Positions 34,666 through 42,371 of a stretch of 56,205 nucleotides of DNA are shown here, in pieces. Source of the stretch: Methanomicrobiales archaeon HGW-Methanomicrobiales-2 (lineage in GTDB: Archaea > Halobacteriota > Methanomicrobia > Methanomicrobiales > Methanoculleaceae); the NCBI GenBank assembly GCA_002839645.1, contig PGYL01000009.1, positions 1 to 56,205 on the forward strand. The letters are read 5' to 3'. Within the stretch, counting starts at the first letter, position 1. Each line of letters opens with the position of its first letter. The notes below the pieces were generated by a model that was not told where the DNA came from, did not search any database, and saw only the letters and a list, made by a program, of their open reading frames with translations. A program made the position numbers and the translations under genes.

Positions 34666-35129
34666 GCGTCAAGATTGCGGTTGCCGCACCGTTCAAACAC
34701 ATGCGTAAAGATCGGCTGCAGAGGAGCGAGTTCGTCTTCTACATCGCCATCGACCGGAAGTGGATGAATAAGGAGCAGGCGAACCAGCTCCTGGACCGGG
34801 CGAGGTCGGAGGGGCTCATCGAGGTGGACGGGGGATCTATCCGGCCGCTCTTTGACGTCGCGGAAGTCTCGATACCACTCGGGTTCAAGCCCACCTCCGA
34901 TGTCCTCGCAGTGGCGGAGAGCCCCTACGAAGAGTTGATCGGGCGAATCACCGCCGCAACCGAAAAACCGCCGCAGGAGGTCGTCGCCGAGCTCCACCGG
35001 GTCGTCACCGACCACTTCGATGGCAACCTCCGGGTCGAGGCGGCGGTGGTCATCCTCGCGAGGAAATACGGGGTGGCGTTCGAGGACAAACTGCCTGCGC
35101 TGGAACGATCGGTCGCAAAGAAGAGATAA
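34662..35129 (+). CDS. DUF2240 family archaeal protein
   Basis: The GTG at 34662 overlaps the previous stop and begins VSVKIAVAAPFKHMRKD, the usual start of this archaeal family. The 155 residues include DRKWMNKEQANQLLDRARSE, a winged-helix-like segment, and VSIPLGFKPTSDVLAVAESP. A C-terminal helical region (FDGNLRVEAAVVILARKYGV) follows. Function is unknown. The wing-like fold suggests nucleic acid binding. Confidence 0.72.
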   Translation: MSVKIAVAAPFKHMRKDRLQRSEFVFYIAIDRKWMNKEQANQLLDRARSEGLIEVDGGSIRPLFDVAEVSIPLGFKPTSDVLAVAESPYEELIGRITAATEKPPQEVVAELHRVVTDHFDGNLRVEAAVVILARKYGVAFEDKLPALERSVAKKR

Positions 35130-35164
35130 ACCTCAATCTTTTTTTCTGCCACACAGGAGCAATT

Positions 35165-35400
35165 CACGCCTGCCGCTCGCCGACCTCTTTCAATGAGCCG
35201 GTCCATCCACGCGGGGATCCGCACATCGGTACCGGGTCGGGACGCAGGGTTTGGTATCGATGACGGGGCTGCCGTCGACAGCGTCGAGCCCCGATAACTT
35301 CGAGAACGTTCGTCCGCCGCGCATGCAACGCAACAACGGTCGCGATTACGGGGTTGGGACGGGCGGGGCTGCAGATCGAGAAGACCTCGGGGTATGAATG
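35165..35400 (-). pseudogene. decayed TrmO/TsaA-like tRNA methyltransferase remnant
   Basis: Three reading frames each hold a consecutive part of one protein. The first reads YPEVFSICSPARPNPVIATV then RRTNVLEVIG (around 35396-35290). The second reads GLDAVDGSPVIDTKPCVPTR. The third reads VRIPAWMDRLIERGRRAAGV. Together they give the C-terminal two thirds of TrmO/TsaA, the S-adenosylmethionine-dependent enzyme that methylates t6A37 in tRNA. Its typical RSP-RPNP and GLDAVDGTPVLDIKP motifs are recognisable. At least two frameshifts separate the parts, and the N-terminus is missing near the rps6e end. Confidence 0.7.
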
Positions 35401-35464
35401 CAGGGTGGATCGTCCCGGAGCTCCTCCAGGAAAAACAGATCTCGATAAAAAGATGGGTGCTGAT

Positions 35465-35863
35465 TTATTCAGCCGCCGCCTCGGGCTGGCTGAAGTATTC
35501 GGCTAAGGGTTTTGCACCGCTCGTCTTCACGGCGGCGTTAATCTGGACGAAATCGGCGCTGATCTCGTTGCCCCGCACCGACTTTCTGCGGCGCTCCCCG
35601 TCCATGACCGGGTGGAACCCGACGCCCTCAGAGAGAAGAAGCCTCCTCCGTGCGGGTCCGGGAAGGTCGCGGCGTGCCGGGATTCCGGTCTTGTCCGTGC
35701 CACCGGTGATCTTGATCGTGTAGCCAGTAAGGCCCAGGACGCCCCCGTCGATCTCTTCACCGATGCGCTTGCCGATGAGCGCTCCTGCCGCGGGGCCGGT
35801 CGCATCAACCTTATATGAGCGCCCGGTTTCTGGTTCTGATAGTATAATTTTGAAATCTACCAT
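35465..35863 (-). CDS. rps6e: 30S ribosomal protein S6e
   Basis: This 132-residue protein reads MVDFKIILSEPETGRSYKV, then ALIGKRIGEEIDGGVLGL and GYTIKITGGTDKTGIPARRD, as in archaeal S6e. The C-terminus is acidic and Ala-rich, and somewhat variable between species. It lies downstream of infB on the same strand with 119 bases between, a common archaeal pairing. Confidence 0.96.
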   Translation of the reverse strand: MVDFKIILSEPETGRSYKVDATGPAAGALIGKRIGEEIDGGVLGLTGYTIKITGGTDKTGIPARRDLPGPARRRLLLSEGVGFHPVMDGERRRKSVRGNEISADFVQINAAVKTSGAKPLAEYFSQPEAAAE

Positions 35864-35982
35864 GTTAACGACTCCTTCGAAAGTACCTATACAATTTGAG
35901 AATATGGTATTAAAAGTCTACCTTTACGGGGCTGAAGAGGGGTGATAGCCGGGAGAGGCCCCGCGCCCGGGAGCAGGGCAGT

Positions 35983-37764
35983 TCACTTCCCCCAGAAGGG
36001 GTCCTGCCGCCGCCTGAGGATGGTGAACTCCTCGAGGGTCTCCCGCAGGCTCGGGCTTAAGTGGCTGATCATCTCCCGCTCGATCACCTTCACGTGCCGC
36101 TCCGGTATGTCCACGTAGAGGTCGTCGTCGACGTTTATCTGACGGCCGACCGTCGGCCCCTCGATGGAGATCGCCACCTCCTTGCCTGCCTCCGCTTCCT
36201 GGACAGTCTCGTTCTTCGCCTGGATCTGCTTGATGCGGCCCACCTTCTTGCCGTTCGGGAGGGCCAGGTCGACACCGCTCTGGAGTTTCCCCCCGAGGAT
36301 CCGGACGCCGACCACTGCCGGGTTGCTCTGCCGGAAGACGCAGTTCGGGAGGATCCTTATCTTCGCGGGCATGACCAGTTTCTCGAACTGCTGCCGCTCG
36401 AGTTCCTGCTTCTTCGCCTCGCGCCATTCGACGTAGTCGTCGAGGAGCTGGTAGATGACCCCCCCCTCGAACATGCTGACATGGGACATCGAAGTGTCCG
36501 CCAGGGTGTCGACCGCGTCCGGCAGGACCGGAGTGTTGAAGGCGATGATCGCGCTGTGGAGGGGATCTTTGATCGTCCCCGCCTCGATGATGTCGTGACG
36601 GGTGACCGGCCCGACCGTGGCCCGCATCACCTGGATCTGGTGGCCCTCGAGTTCTTTGGAGAGCGCTTCGAGGGCGCCGATGGTGTCTGCCCTGATGATG
36701 ACCCCGATCTCGGAGAGGTTCACCTGGATGTCCTGGACCTCGTGGCGGACCCGCTCGATCATCTCGTCCCGGTTCCCACCCCGGATGACCCGGAGAGGGG
36801 AACCCGCGATGACCCCGTCGAGTTTCGGGGCGGCGACCTTGATACCCGCAGCGGCGGTGACGGACTTGACCCGCTCGAACCGCTCCTCGATCAGGATCTC
36901 GCTCATGGGGCGGGGCTTTAAGAGAGAACGCACTTTGGTCTCGATGATCTGGTCGTTCCCTGCGACGACGATCTCGTCCCCGACCTTGAGGGTGCCGTCA
37001 TAGAGGATCACGTCGAGCGTCAGCCCGAGCCCCCGCTCCTCCTTCACCTCGAGCACCGTGCCGGCGCCGGGGCCGTCGGCGCTGACCTTGAGGTTCTCGG
37101 TCATGTAACGCTGGGCGAGCCCGATCAGCACCATGAGAATGTCGGGAAGGCCCTCGCCGGTGATGGCGCTCGTCGGCACGATGCAGATGTTCCGCGCAAA
37201 GTCCGAGACCCGGTCGAACCGCTCGGAGCTGAACCCGAGGTCGGAGAGTTTGCCGACGAGTTCGTAGACCTTCGTCTCGACCATGCCCTGGACGCGCTCG
37301 TTCTGCTGCGAAAACGTCTTCTTGAACGGCTGGCCCTTCTGCACGCGCCATCCGTGGATGCGGTCGACTTTGTTCGCCGCGATGACGAACGGGGTCTTAT
37401 AGTTGCGCAGGATCTGGAGCGCCTCGATCGTCTGGGGGCGGAAGCCCTCGTTGATATCCACTACGACGATCGCCATATCGGCAAGCGCCCCGCCGCGCGC
37501 ACGCAGCGTGGTGAAGGCGTGGTGCCCGGGGGTGTCGATGAAGAGGAGGCCCGGAACGTTGACGCTAATCTGGCTCAAGGCTCCGCCCATACGGGTGATC
37601 GCGTCGATGGGGACGAGCGTGGCACCGATGTGCTGCGTAATCGCGCCCTCCTCGGTGGATACCACGGACGAGCCCCGGATCCTGTCCAGGAGCGATGTCT
37701 TACCGTGGTCTACGTGGCCCATCACGCAGACGATGGGTGTCCTGATCGTTGATTGCTTTGCCAT
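35983..37764 (-). CDS. infB: translation initiation factor aIF5B/IF-2
   Basis: The ATG at 37764 (MAKQSTIRTPIVCVMGHVDHGKT) has a GGTGAT site just before it, so the longer frame to 37842 is not used. The 593 residues include G1 GHVDHGKTS, G2 with the TQHIGAT switch, G3 DTPGHHAF and G4 NKVD, then domains II-IV. This is the archaeal/eukaryotic IF5B that joins ribosomal subunits and directs Met-tRNA. No intein interrupts the GTPase domain. Confidence 0.96.
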   Translation of the reverse strand: MAKQSTIRTPIVCVMGHVDHGKTSLLDRIRGSSVVSTEEGAITQHIGATLVPIDAITRMGGALSQISVNVPGLLFIDTPGHHAFTTLRARGGALADMAIVVVDINEGFRPQTIEALQILRNYKTPFVIAANKVDRIHGWRVQKGQPFKKTFSQQNERVQGMVETKVYELVGKLSDLGFSSERFDRVSDFARNICIVPTSAITGEGLPDILMVLIGLAQRYMTENLKVSADGPGAGTVLEVKEERGLGLTLDVILYDGTLKVGDEIVVAGNDQIIETKVRSLLKPRPMSEILIEERFERVKSVTAAAGIKVAAPKLDGVIAGSPLRVIRGGNRDEMIERVRHEVQDIQVNLSEIGVIIRADTIGALEALSKELEGHQIQVMRATVGPVTRHDIIEAGTIKDPLHSAIIAFNTPVLPDAVDTLADTSMSHVSMFEGGVIYQLLDDYVEWREAKKQELERQQFEKLVMPAKIRILPNCVFRQSNPAVVGVRILGGKLQSGVDLALPNGKKVGRIKQIQAKNETVQEAEAGKEVAISIEGPTVGRQINVDDDLYVDIPERHVKVIEREMISHLSPSLRETLEEFTILRRRQDPFWGK

Positions 37765-38123
37765 GATAATCACCTTCCGGTATATGAAGTCTGGACGAAT
37801 AAACCCAAAAAACCTGGAATATTGACCATTTTGCCGAATCACGCCAGAGTCTGGGCGATCCCCCTACCCCGGGGCTTCGCTCGGCGCCCGGAACACTGGT
37901 ACGTTATAGAACATGGAGTCTATTAATAATTCACCCCGTTGCCTACCACGTCCGGCCGGACGCGATCGAATTCGGCAGCGTGGCGGCCGGATGCCCGTTG
38001 AAAGACGGGATTGCCGGCGATCCCGGTCTGACGTGCATCCATGGTTCACCGGGCGGCATGGAACACGGGCGCAGTGGAGAGATACCTTAATCAAATCCAA
38101 CTTCCAACTATTATGAGCGCCTT
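37765..38123. other. intergenic region carrying promoters of infB and tRNA-His
   Basis: No frame looks like a real protein. The left part should contain the infB promoter on the minus strand. The right part, with TTAATCAAAT about 30 bases before tRNA-His, is the likely tRNA promoter. A GC-rich stretch with several CCGG and GGCGCC-like runs lies between. Confidence 0.4.
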
Positions 38124-38196
38124 GCCAGGGTGGGGTAGTTGGTTATCCTAAGGGACTGTGGATCCCTCGACCCGGGTTCGAATCTCGGCCCTGGCC
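38124..38196 (+). tRNA. tRNA-His (anticodon GTG)
   Basis: This 73-base cloverleaf has acceptor GCCAGGG with CCCTGGC and discriminator C73, as expected for histidine. The anticodon loop CTGTGGA in the stem AGGGA/TCCCT gives GTG. The T-arm is CCGGG-TTCGAAT-CTCGG. No intron and no encoded CCA are present. The base before G1 is T, so the extra G-1 of histidine tRNA would have to be added after transcription if this alignment is right. An integrase remnant follows 79 bases downstream. Confidence 0.95.
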
Positions 38197-38274
38197 TTCT
38201 CATTTCAACTCCGATTTTATCAAATCGTTAAACCACCCATTCCCGACCTCGTTTTCATGAAAGAAGCGCTCGCA

Positions 38275-38520
38275 ATGCCACCCCGGGCACCCCGGCCGTT
38301 CCAGCCCGTCAAACCGGAGTCTCGCCGACGCATCGGTCCGGTGTGCTATCGCCGAGAAACGGCTCACCGAAGACGATGCCGCATTCATCCGGGAATATAT
38401 CGCCGGGACGCGGGCATCCGGCGGCATCGGCCCCTGCAGAACAACACCGTTGCGAACCTCTACCGGGGGCCCATGCCACCATCTCCATGGCCTCAACCCA
38501 GAGATAGTCAAGAACCCCCG
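38275..38520 (+). pseudogene. tyrosine recombinase N-terminal remnant downstream of tRNA-His
   Basis: The ATG at 38275 begins MPPRAPRPFQPVKPESRRR in one frame. After a shift, the next frame reads AIAEKRLTEDDAAFIREYIA then GTRASGGIG, and the first frame resumes with NNTVANLYRG. The three parts align in order with the SAM-like core-binding N-terminal domain of methanogen phage-type integrases, as I remember them (AIAEGRLTEDDKALI..., TIADLYAGI). No catalytic domain remains. Its place next to a tRNA gene fits an old integrated element that decayed. The family call is from recalled patterns, so it is moderate. Confidence 0.6.
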
Positions 38521-38564
38521 ATCCTGAGAGTCTCCCTTCAGCGCGGGGTGGTCACCCATACAAC

Positions 38565-38987
38565 CTACGCGATCCGCTTTCCTGCTGCCCCGAACCGGGG
38601 AGTCTGGTCGTAGATCTCTTCGACCGTGAGGACAACCGCCGCCATCCTTTCCGTGCGAGCCGCGAACTCCTTACTGTGTCCGATCCAGACGCTCCTGTCA
38701 AGCGCCGCCGTTACATCGTCATCCCTGTGGATCGCCACCCCTCCCTTCACCTGGTACGCGGTAAACGGCGGGGCCCATTCCCAGGCACAGAGCGACGCAA
38801 CAGGATGCCGCGTGAGGTTCTCGTAGGTCTGCATGAAATAAAGCTCGCCCCAGACGATGGTCTCGGGATCCCTGACCATCACCGATCTTGCGGCAACATT
38901 GGGCATCCCATCGGCTCCGATGGTCGCGACGGGAACCGAATGCCAGTCTTTCAGGAGTTTAACGAGGGTATCGGGCATCACTACCAT
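38565..38987 (-). CDS. pyridoxamine 5'-phosphate oxidase-like flavin-binding protein
   Basis: This 140-residue protein has the split-barrel pattern: HSVPVATIGADGMPNVAARS, IVWGELYFMQTYENLTRHP, VASLCAWEWAPPFTAYQVKG. Small members of this family bind FMN or F420 and act as oxidoreductases or stress proteins. It starts at ATG 38987 after a GGTGTGATG site. A second Met at codon 4 is possible. Its 5' side faces a cluster of palindromes at 39001-39056. Confidence 0.8.
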   Translation of the reverse strand: MVVMPDTLVKLLKDWHSVPVATIGADGMPNVAARSVMVRDPETIVWGELYFMQTYENLTRHPVASLCAWEWAPPFTAYQVKGGVAIHRDDDVTAALDRSVWIGHSKEFAARTERMAAVVLTVEEIYDQTPRFGAAGKRIA

Positions 38988-39000
38988 GGATCATCACACC

Positions 39001-39056
39001 GGGAACAACTGCGTCCTGACATTGTCAGGACTCTGAGCAGTCCCGGGACTGTTCCC
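39001..39056. promoter_or_regulatory. nested palindrome cluster upstream of the flavin-binding gene
   Basis: Three symmetrical elements are nested here. GTCCTGACA (39013-39021) and TGTCAGGAC (39023-39031) form a perfect 19-base palindrome. CAGTCCCGGGACTG (39038-39051) is a perfect 14-base palindrome. GGGAACA (39001-39007) pairs with TGTTCCC (39050-39056) around part of both. They begin 14 bases before the ATG of the minus-strand gene, so they could be an operator or a structured leader. Confidence 0.5.
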
Positions 39057-39084
39057 CGGGCATGCTCATAGGTGTTCCGGTGCA

Positions 39085-39310
39085 GTACATAGCGCCGTGC
39101 AAGACCGCACCGTTGCCGGGGTTGCCGAAGCACTGCGGGAGTAAACCATACGCATGGTTTTTCACCAGATCCACGCTTGCTTCGCCAGGTTATCGTAGTC
39201 AAGGGGCCAATCGGGACGCCGGAGCACCGTGCAGAACTCAAGAGAGAGCGCATCAAAGAGATCCGGCTCTGAGGTGCGGGGGCGCTCCGGTCCGCTACAC
39301 GGCAGACGCA
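39085..39310 (-). pseudogene. possible decayed coding sequence, family unknown
   Basis: On the minus strand one frame reads SEPDLFDALSLEFCTVLRRP then DWPLDYDNLAKQAWIW to a stop, and another continues KNHAYGLLPQCFGNPGNGAV then LHGAMYCTGTPMSMP. Both pieces look protein-like and adjoin, as if a single gene had suffered a frameshift. I do not recognise the family. The stretch has no promoter or ribosome site that I can see. Confidence 0.3.
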
Positions 39311-39373
39311 TGACTTCGAAGAGACTCGTCGTCAACGTCAGGCATAACTATCCGGGGCGCCATAACCCACTCC

Positions 39374-40678
39374 ATGGACAGAGAGAGCATCAGCATACTC
39401 ATCCTGGCATCACTCGTCGTGCTCGGCTGCATCGTTGCCGGGTGCACCGATATGCCGCAAACGACATCCGGGCAGCCGGCTCCCCCCGCCGATCAGGAGA
39501 CACCGGGCCCGGCTGGAGAAGGCATCGGCAACGTCTCGGCGGGGAACAACAGGTTCGCGGCCGACCTCTACCGGCAGATTGCAGGCGACCCGACGTATGC
39601 GGGTAAAAACATCTTCTTCTCGCCCTACAGCATCTCTTCGGCCCTCGCGATCACCTACGAGGGCGCCCGCGGCACGACCGCCGACGAGATCGGGTCGGTG
39701 CTCCACCTTCCGGAGAACGAAACCCTCCAGAGATCCGGGTTTGCCGGGCTCGATGCCGCCCTGAACAACGGGGACGAGAACTACACCCTCCGCACCGCAA
39801 ACGCCCTCTGGGCGGAGGAGACCTACCCGTTCCTCCCGGCGTATGTCGATGCGGCCAGTCGGTGGTACTCGGCAAACGTCACGAACCTCGACTTCGCCAA
39901 CGACGCCGAAGCGTCGCGGCAGACGATCAACCGCTGGGTGGAGGAGAGAACCGAAGATAAGATCCGCGACCTCCTCCCCGGCGGTTCGATCGATTCCATG
40001 ACCCGGCTCGTGATCACGAACGCGATCTACTTCAAGGGAACCTGGGTCAAGCAGTTCGATCCCGCCGAGACGACCGAAGAGGAGTTCCGGGTCTCCCCGG
40101 GCGAGGCGGTGCGGGTCGAGATGATGCACCGGACAGATGAAGACGCCATATACGGCTACGCGGAGACCGGGTCTCTCCAGATGCTCAGGATGCCGTATGC
40201 GCACGGGAACGGAACCGAACTCTCGATGCTCGTCCTCCTCCCGAAGGAGGAGAATCTGACAGCGGCGGAGGAGGCGCTGGACCCCGGGACGCTCGCTGAG
40301 ATACAGGATTCACTGACCGACCGGCGCGTCAGGGTCGTCTTCCCGAAGTTCACGCTTGAAGCGGAGTACAGCCTTCCGGGAACCCTTGCAGCGATGGGGA
40401 TGCCGACGGCCTTCTCCGATGCGGCTGATTTTTCCGGGATGGACGGCACACAGGATCTCTTCATCAGCGACGTCGTCCACAAGGCGTTCGTCGACGTAAG
40501 CGAGGAGGGGACCGAGGCCGCGGCGGCGACCGGGGTCGTCATAAACGTGGCGAGCGCGCCCGGCGGGGACACCACGCCCGTCTTCCGGGCCGACCACCCG
40601 TTCGTCTTCCTCATCGTCGAGGAGGATACCGGCACGATCCTCTTTGCAGGAAGGGTCGTTGACCCGGAGAGCGTGTAA
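39374..40678 (+). CDS. serpin, lipoprotein-anchored protease inhibitor
   Basis: This 434-residue protein begins with a lipoprotein signal (ISILILASLVVLGCIVAGC), so Cys after VAG is the likely lipid anchor. The serpin fold follows from about residue 55: NIFFSPYSISSALAITYEGA, LVITNAIYFKGTWVKQFDP, and VVHKAFVDVSEEGTEAAAAT, the inhibitory hinge. Counting from the hinge puts P1-P1' at Ala-Ser in NVASAPGG, which would suit elastase-like proteases. It ends HPFVFLIVEEDTGTILFAGRV. Inhibition of an external protease is inferred from the intact hinge. Confidence 0.93.
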   Translation: MDRESISILILASLVVLGCIVAGCTDMPQTTSGQPAPPADQETPGPAGEGIGNVSAGNNRFAADLYRQIAGDPTYAGKNIFFSPYSISSALAITYEGARGTTADEIGSVLHLPENETLQRSGFAGLDAALNNGDENYTLRTANALWAEETYPFLPAYVDAASRWYSANVTNLDFANDAEASRQTINRWVEERTEDKIRDLLPGGSIDSMTRLVITNAIYFKGTWVKQFDPAETTEEEFRVSPGEAVRVEMMHRTDEDAIYGYAETGSLQMLRMPYAHGNGTELSMLVLLPKEENLTAAEEALDPGTLAEIQDSLTDRRVRVVFPKFTLEAEYSLPGTLAAMGMPTAFSDAADFSGMDGTQDLFISDVVHKAFVDVSEEGTEAAAATGVVINVASAPGGDTTPVFRADHPFVFLIVEEDTGTILFAGRVVDPESV

Positions 40679-40717
40679 GGACGGTTAGAGGAGAGACGGC
40701 GGTAACCGGCTGCCGTC

Positions 40718-41473
40718 TCACGCCTCCGTGAGCCGCTCGACGATCGTCTTCTGCAGGTATCCGATGATCGGCATGTCCGACCCGATCACCGCATACCGCC
40801 CCGACCCCGCGGTGGCGATGGCAAAGAAATCCCGGCCGTCGACCAGGATCGAGCATTCGTCCCTCCGGAGGCCCTCCATCACAGACTCGTTCACCGGCCG
40901 GGAATTCAGGAGCTCGATCACGGTCCCCCTGGCCTCATAAATCGGGAGGTTGATATCGGCACACTCTGCCCTGTTCTGCACGACCACATAGAGATCGATC
41001 TTGCGTTCGAGCGGCTTGATGACCGTGTAATACTTCCGGAGGAACTCGGGGTTGTGGCAGAGGATCACCATGCCCCTTTTCACCCGCCGGAAGAGCGCGG
41101 AGATATGGTTCTCAATCGCCCACCCGCTCCGGAGGATGAAGAACGAGTCCGCAGGAAGGCGCGGTTTGACTGAGAGGCCCTTCAACGCCTCGCGGGTCTC
41201 CTCGAGAGAGCGGATATAGTCTTCTTTGAGCCGGTCGAAGATCACGTCGATGTCGAGCACGTAGTAGGATGCCGGAGAACCCTCTTCTACACCGATGAAC
41301 CCCCGCCGAGCCAGATCGTTTAAGATATCGTAGATTCGCCCTCGGGGGACCCTGCTCGTCTCGTGGATGTCCCGTGCGGTCGCTTTCTGCAGCCCGACAA
41401 GCGTTGAGTAGACACTCGCCTCGTACTCGTTCATCCCGAGGGCGCGGAGCCCGTCGACGATCGCATTCACCAT
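40718..41473 (-). CDS. TrmB family transcriptional regulator (second copy)
   Basis: The ATG at 41473 (MVNAIVDGLRALGMNEYEAS) is preferred. A GTG at 41494 in frame would make the leader palindrome part of the gene. The 251-residue protein has the winged helix MNEYEASVYSTLVGLQKATA then RGRIYDILNDLARRGFIGV and a C-terminal domain with FFILRSGWAIENHISALFRR. It lies between the convergent serpin and the exporter cluster. It may control its own gene and possibly the serpin or exporters. Confidence 0.87.
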   Translation of the reverse strand: MVNAIVDGLRALGMNEYEASVYSTLVGLQKATARDIHETSRVPRGRIYDILNDLARRGFIGVEEGSPASYYVLDIDVIFDRLKEDYIRSLEETREALKGLSVKPRLPADSFFILRSGWAIENHISALFRRVKRGMVILCHNPEFLRKYYTVIKPLERKIDLYVVVQNRAECADINLPIYEARGTVIELLNSRPVNESVMEGLRRDECSILVDGRDFFAIATAGSGRYAVIGSDMPIIGYLQKTIVERLTEA

Positions 41474-41475
41474 TA

Positions 41476-41491
41476 CAACTCTATTGAGTTG
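41476..41491. promoter_or_regulatory. operator-like palindrome in the leader of the second TrmB gene
   Basis: CAACTC (41476-41481) and GAGTTG (41486-41491) flank TATT, directly before the ATG at 41473. The extended half TGAGTTGCAC (41485-41494) recurs exactly at 41874-41883, ahead of the exporter unit. A related GGTTGCAG lies at 44944-44951 before the second unit. This suggests that one regulator binds all three places. Confidence 0.5.
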
Positions 41492-41494
41492 CAC

Positions 41495-41951
41495 CAGACA
41501 TATGGATTGTGGGGGAGAGAGATAGATCAGCGAGAGAACCTCCTCGCACGACCGTCCCCTGCCGGGAGCGTCATGCCGCTCCAGAGAGGACGGATGAGAA
41601 CAGCACGCAGAAGCGATACCACCTGAATCGAGAAGATCGGATACCGTCGCAACATAACCGAAAAATCGGGAGAACCGTCATAATCATGCCCCGACAGGTA
41701 TCCGGCGGACCCGGCGGCAGGCCCGGATCCGGCCTGGCCGCGGTCCGCACGGCACCAGAACGTCCTTCCTATCCCCAACGCTGATCCCGGGCGCACCCCG
41801 CCAGATGACTGAACCCACATAATTCCGCGGGGGGATCCCACCCCGGAATCATAGCACGGGACGAGCCCTCTCCTGAGTTGCACTAAATTCATGATTGTCC
41901 CTTCGAAACAACTACTCCGATAAAATAAACCATTTTATAGCGAGGAAAGAC
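41495..41951. other. intergenic region with promoter of the exporter unit
   Basis: I see no coding frame with protein-like composition. A GC-rich hairpin forms at 41822-41849 (ATTCCG with CGGAAT, inner GGGG with CCCC). The TGAGTTGCAC motif is at 41874-41883. An AT-rich promoter follows (ATAAAATAAACCATTTTATAG, ending at 41940) before the ribosome site GAGGAAAG. Confidence 0.5.
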
Positions 41952-42371
41952 GTGAACTGCACAACAACCTATACTACAGGGTCCCGTCGCGGCCCCGACG
42001 ACCCGGTGTGCCGGAGGCAGGCAGGCCGGAACAGTCCCTGTAAAGAACCAGTTTTTGAGGAGACCGACCAGGTCTGGACCGAGGCCGGGTTTCTCCCGCC
42101 CGAGGATTACCGGCGGTTCGTGGCCCTGCTCCACCGTCTCGCCATGGAAGAAGAGGCCACAGCATCCCTGCTCTCGTCCGTCCTGACGGCAACGGCGGCG
42201 AAGTCAGGGACGGGCCGCGGCTACAGGATCCTTGACCCCGTGAAGCTCCGGCGCACCGCCGGGGAGTACGGGATCGGCTCCGCCGCCGGAGGCGAGACCG
42301 GGATCGCTCACGCCGTGACCCTCGCGATCATCGGTGAGTATGAGGCGAACATGCCGGAGGAGCACGCATGA
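41952..42371 (+). CDS. small accessory protein of the MMPL exporter unit, long form
   Basis: The GTG at 41952 follows GAGGAAAGAC and gives 139 residues. The N-terminal 40 residues contain four Cys-bearing positions (NCTTTY, VCRRQ, SPCKEP). The middle is a helical stretch (PPEDYRRFVALLHRLAMEEE), and the end LAIIGEYEANMPEEHA overlaps the exporter start by ATGA. No signal or membrane helix is present, so it should be cytoplasmic. I do not recognise the family. The coupling to the exporter implies a partner role. Confidence 0.6.
   Translation: MNCTTTYTTGSRRGPDDPVCRRQAGRNSPCKEPVFEETDQVWTEAGFLPPEDYRRFVALLHRLAMEEEATASLLSSVLTATAAKSGTGRGYRILDPVKLRRTAGEYGIGSAAGGETGIAHAVTLAIIGEYEANMPEEHA

Noticed and set aside
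38200-38559. 119-codon minus-strand open frame downstream of tRNA-His
   Set aside because: The plus strand carries recognisable integrase pieces in the same place, and the minus frame has no motif or start site.
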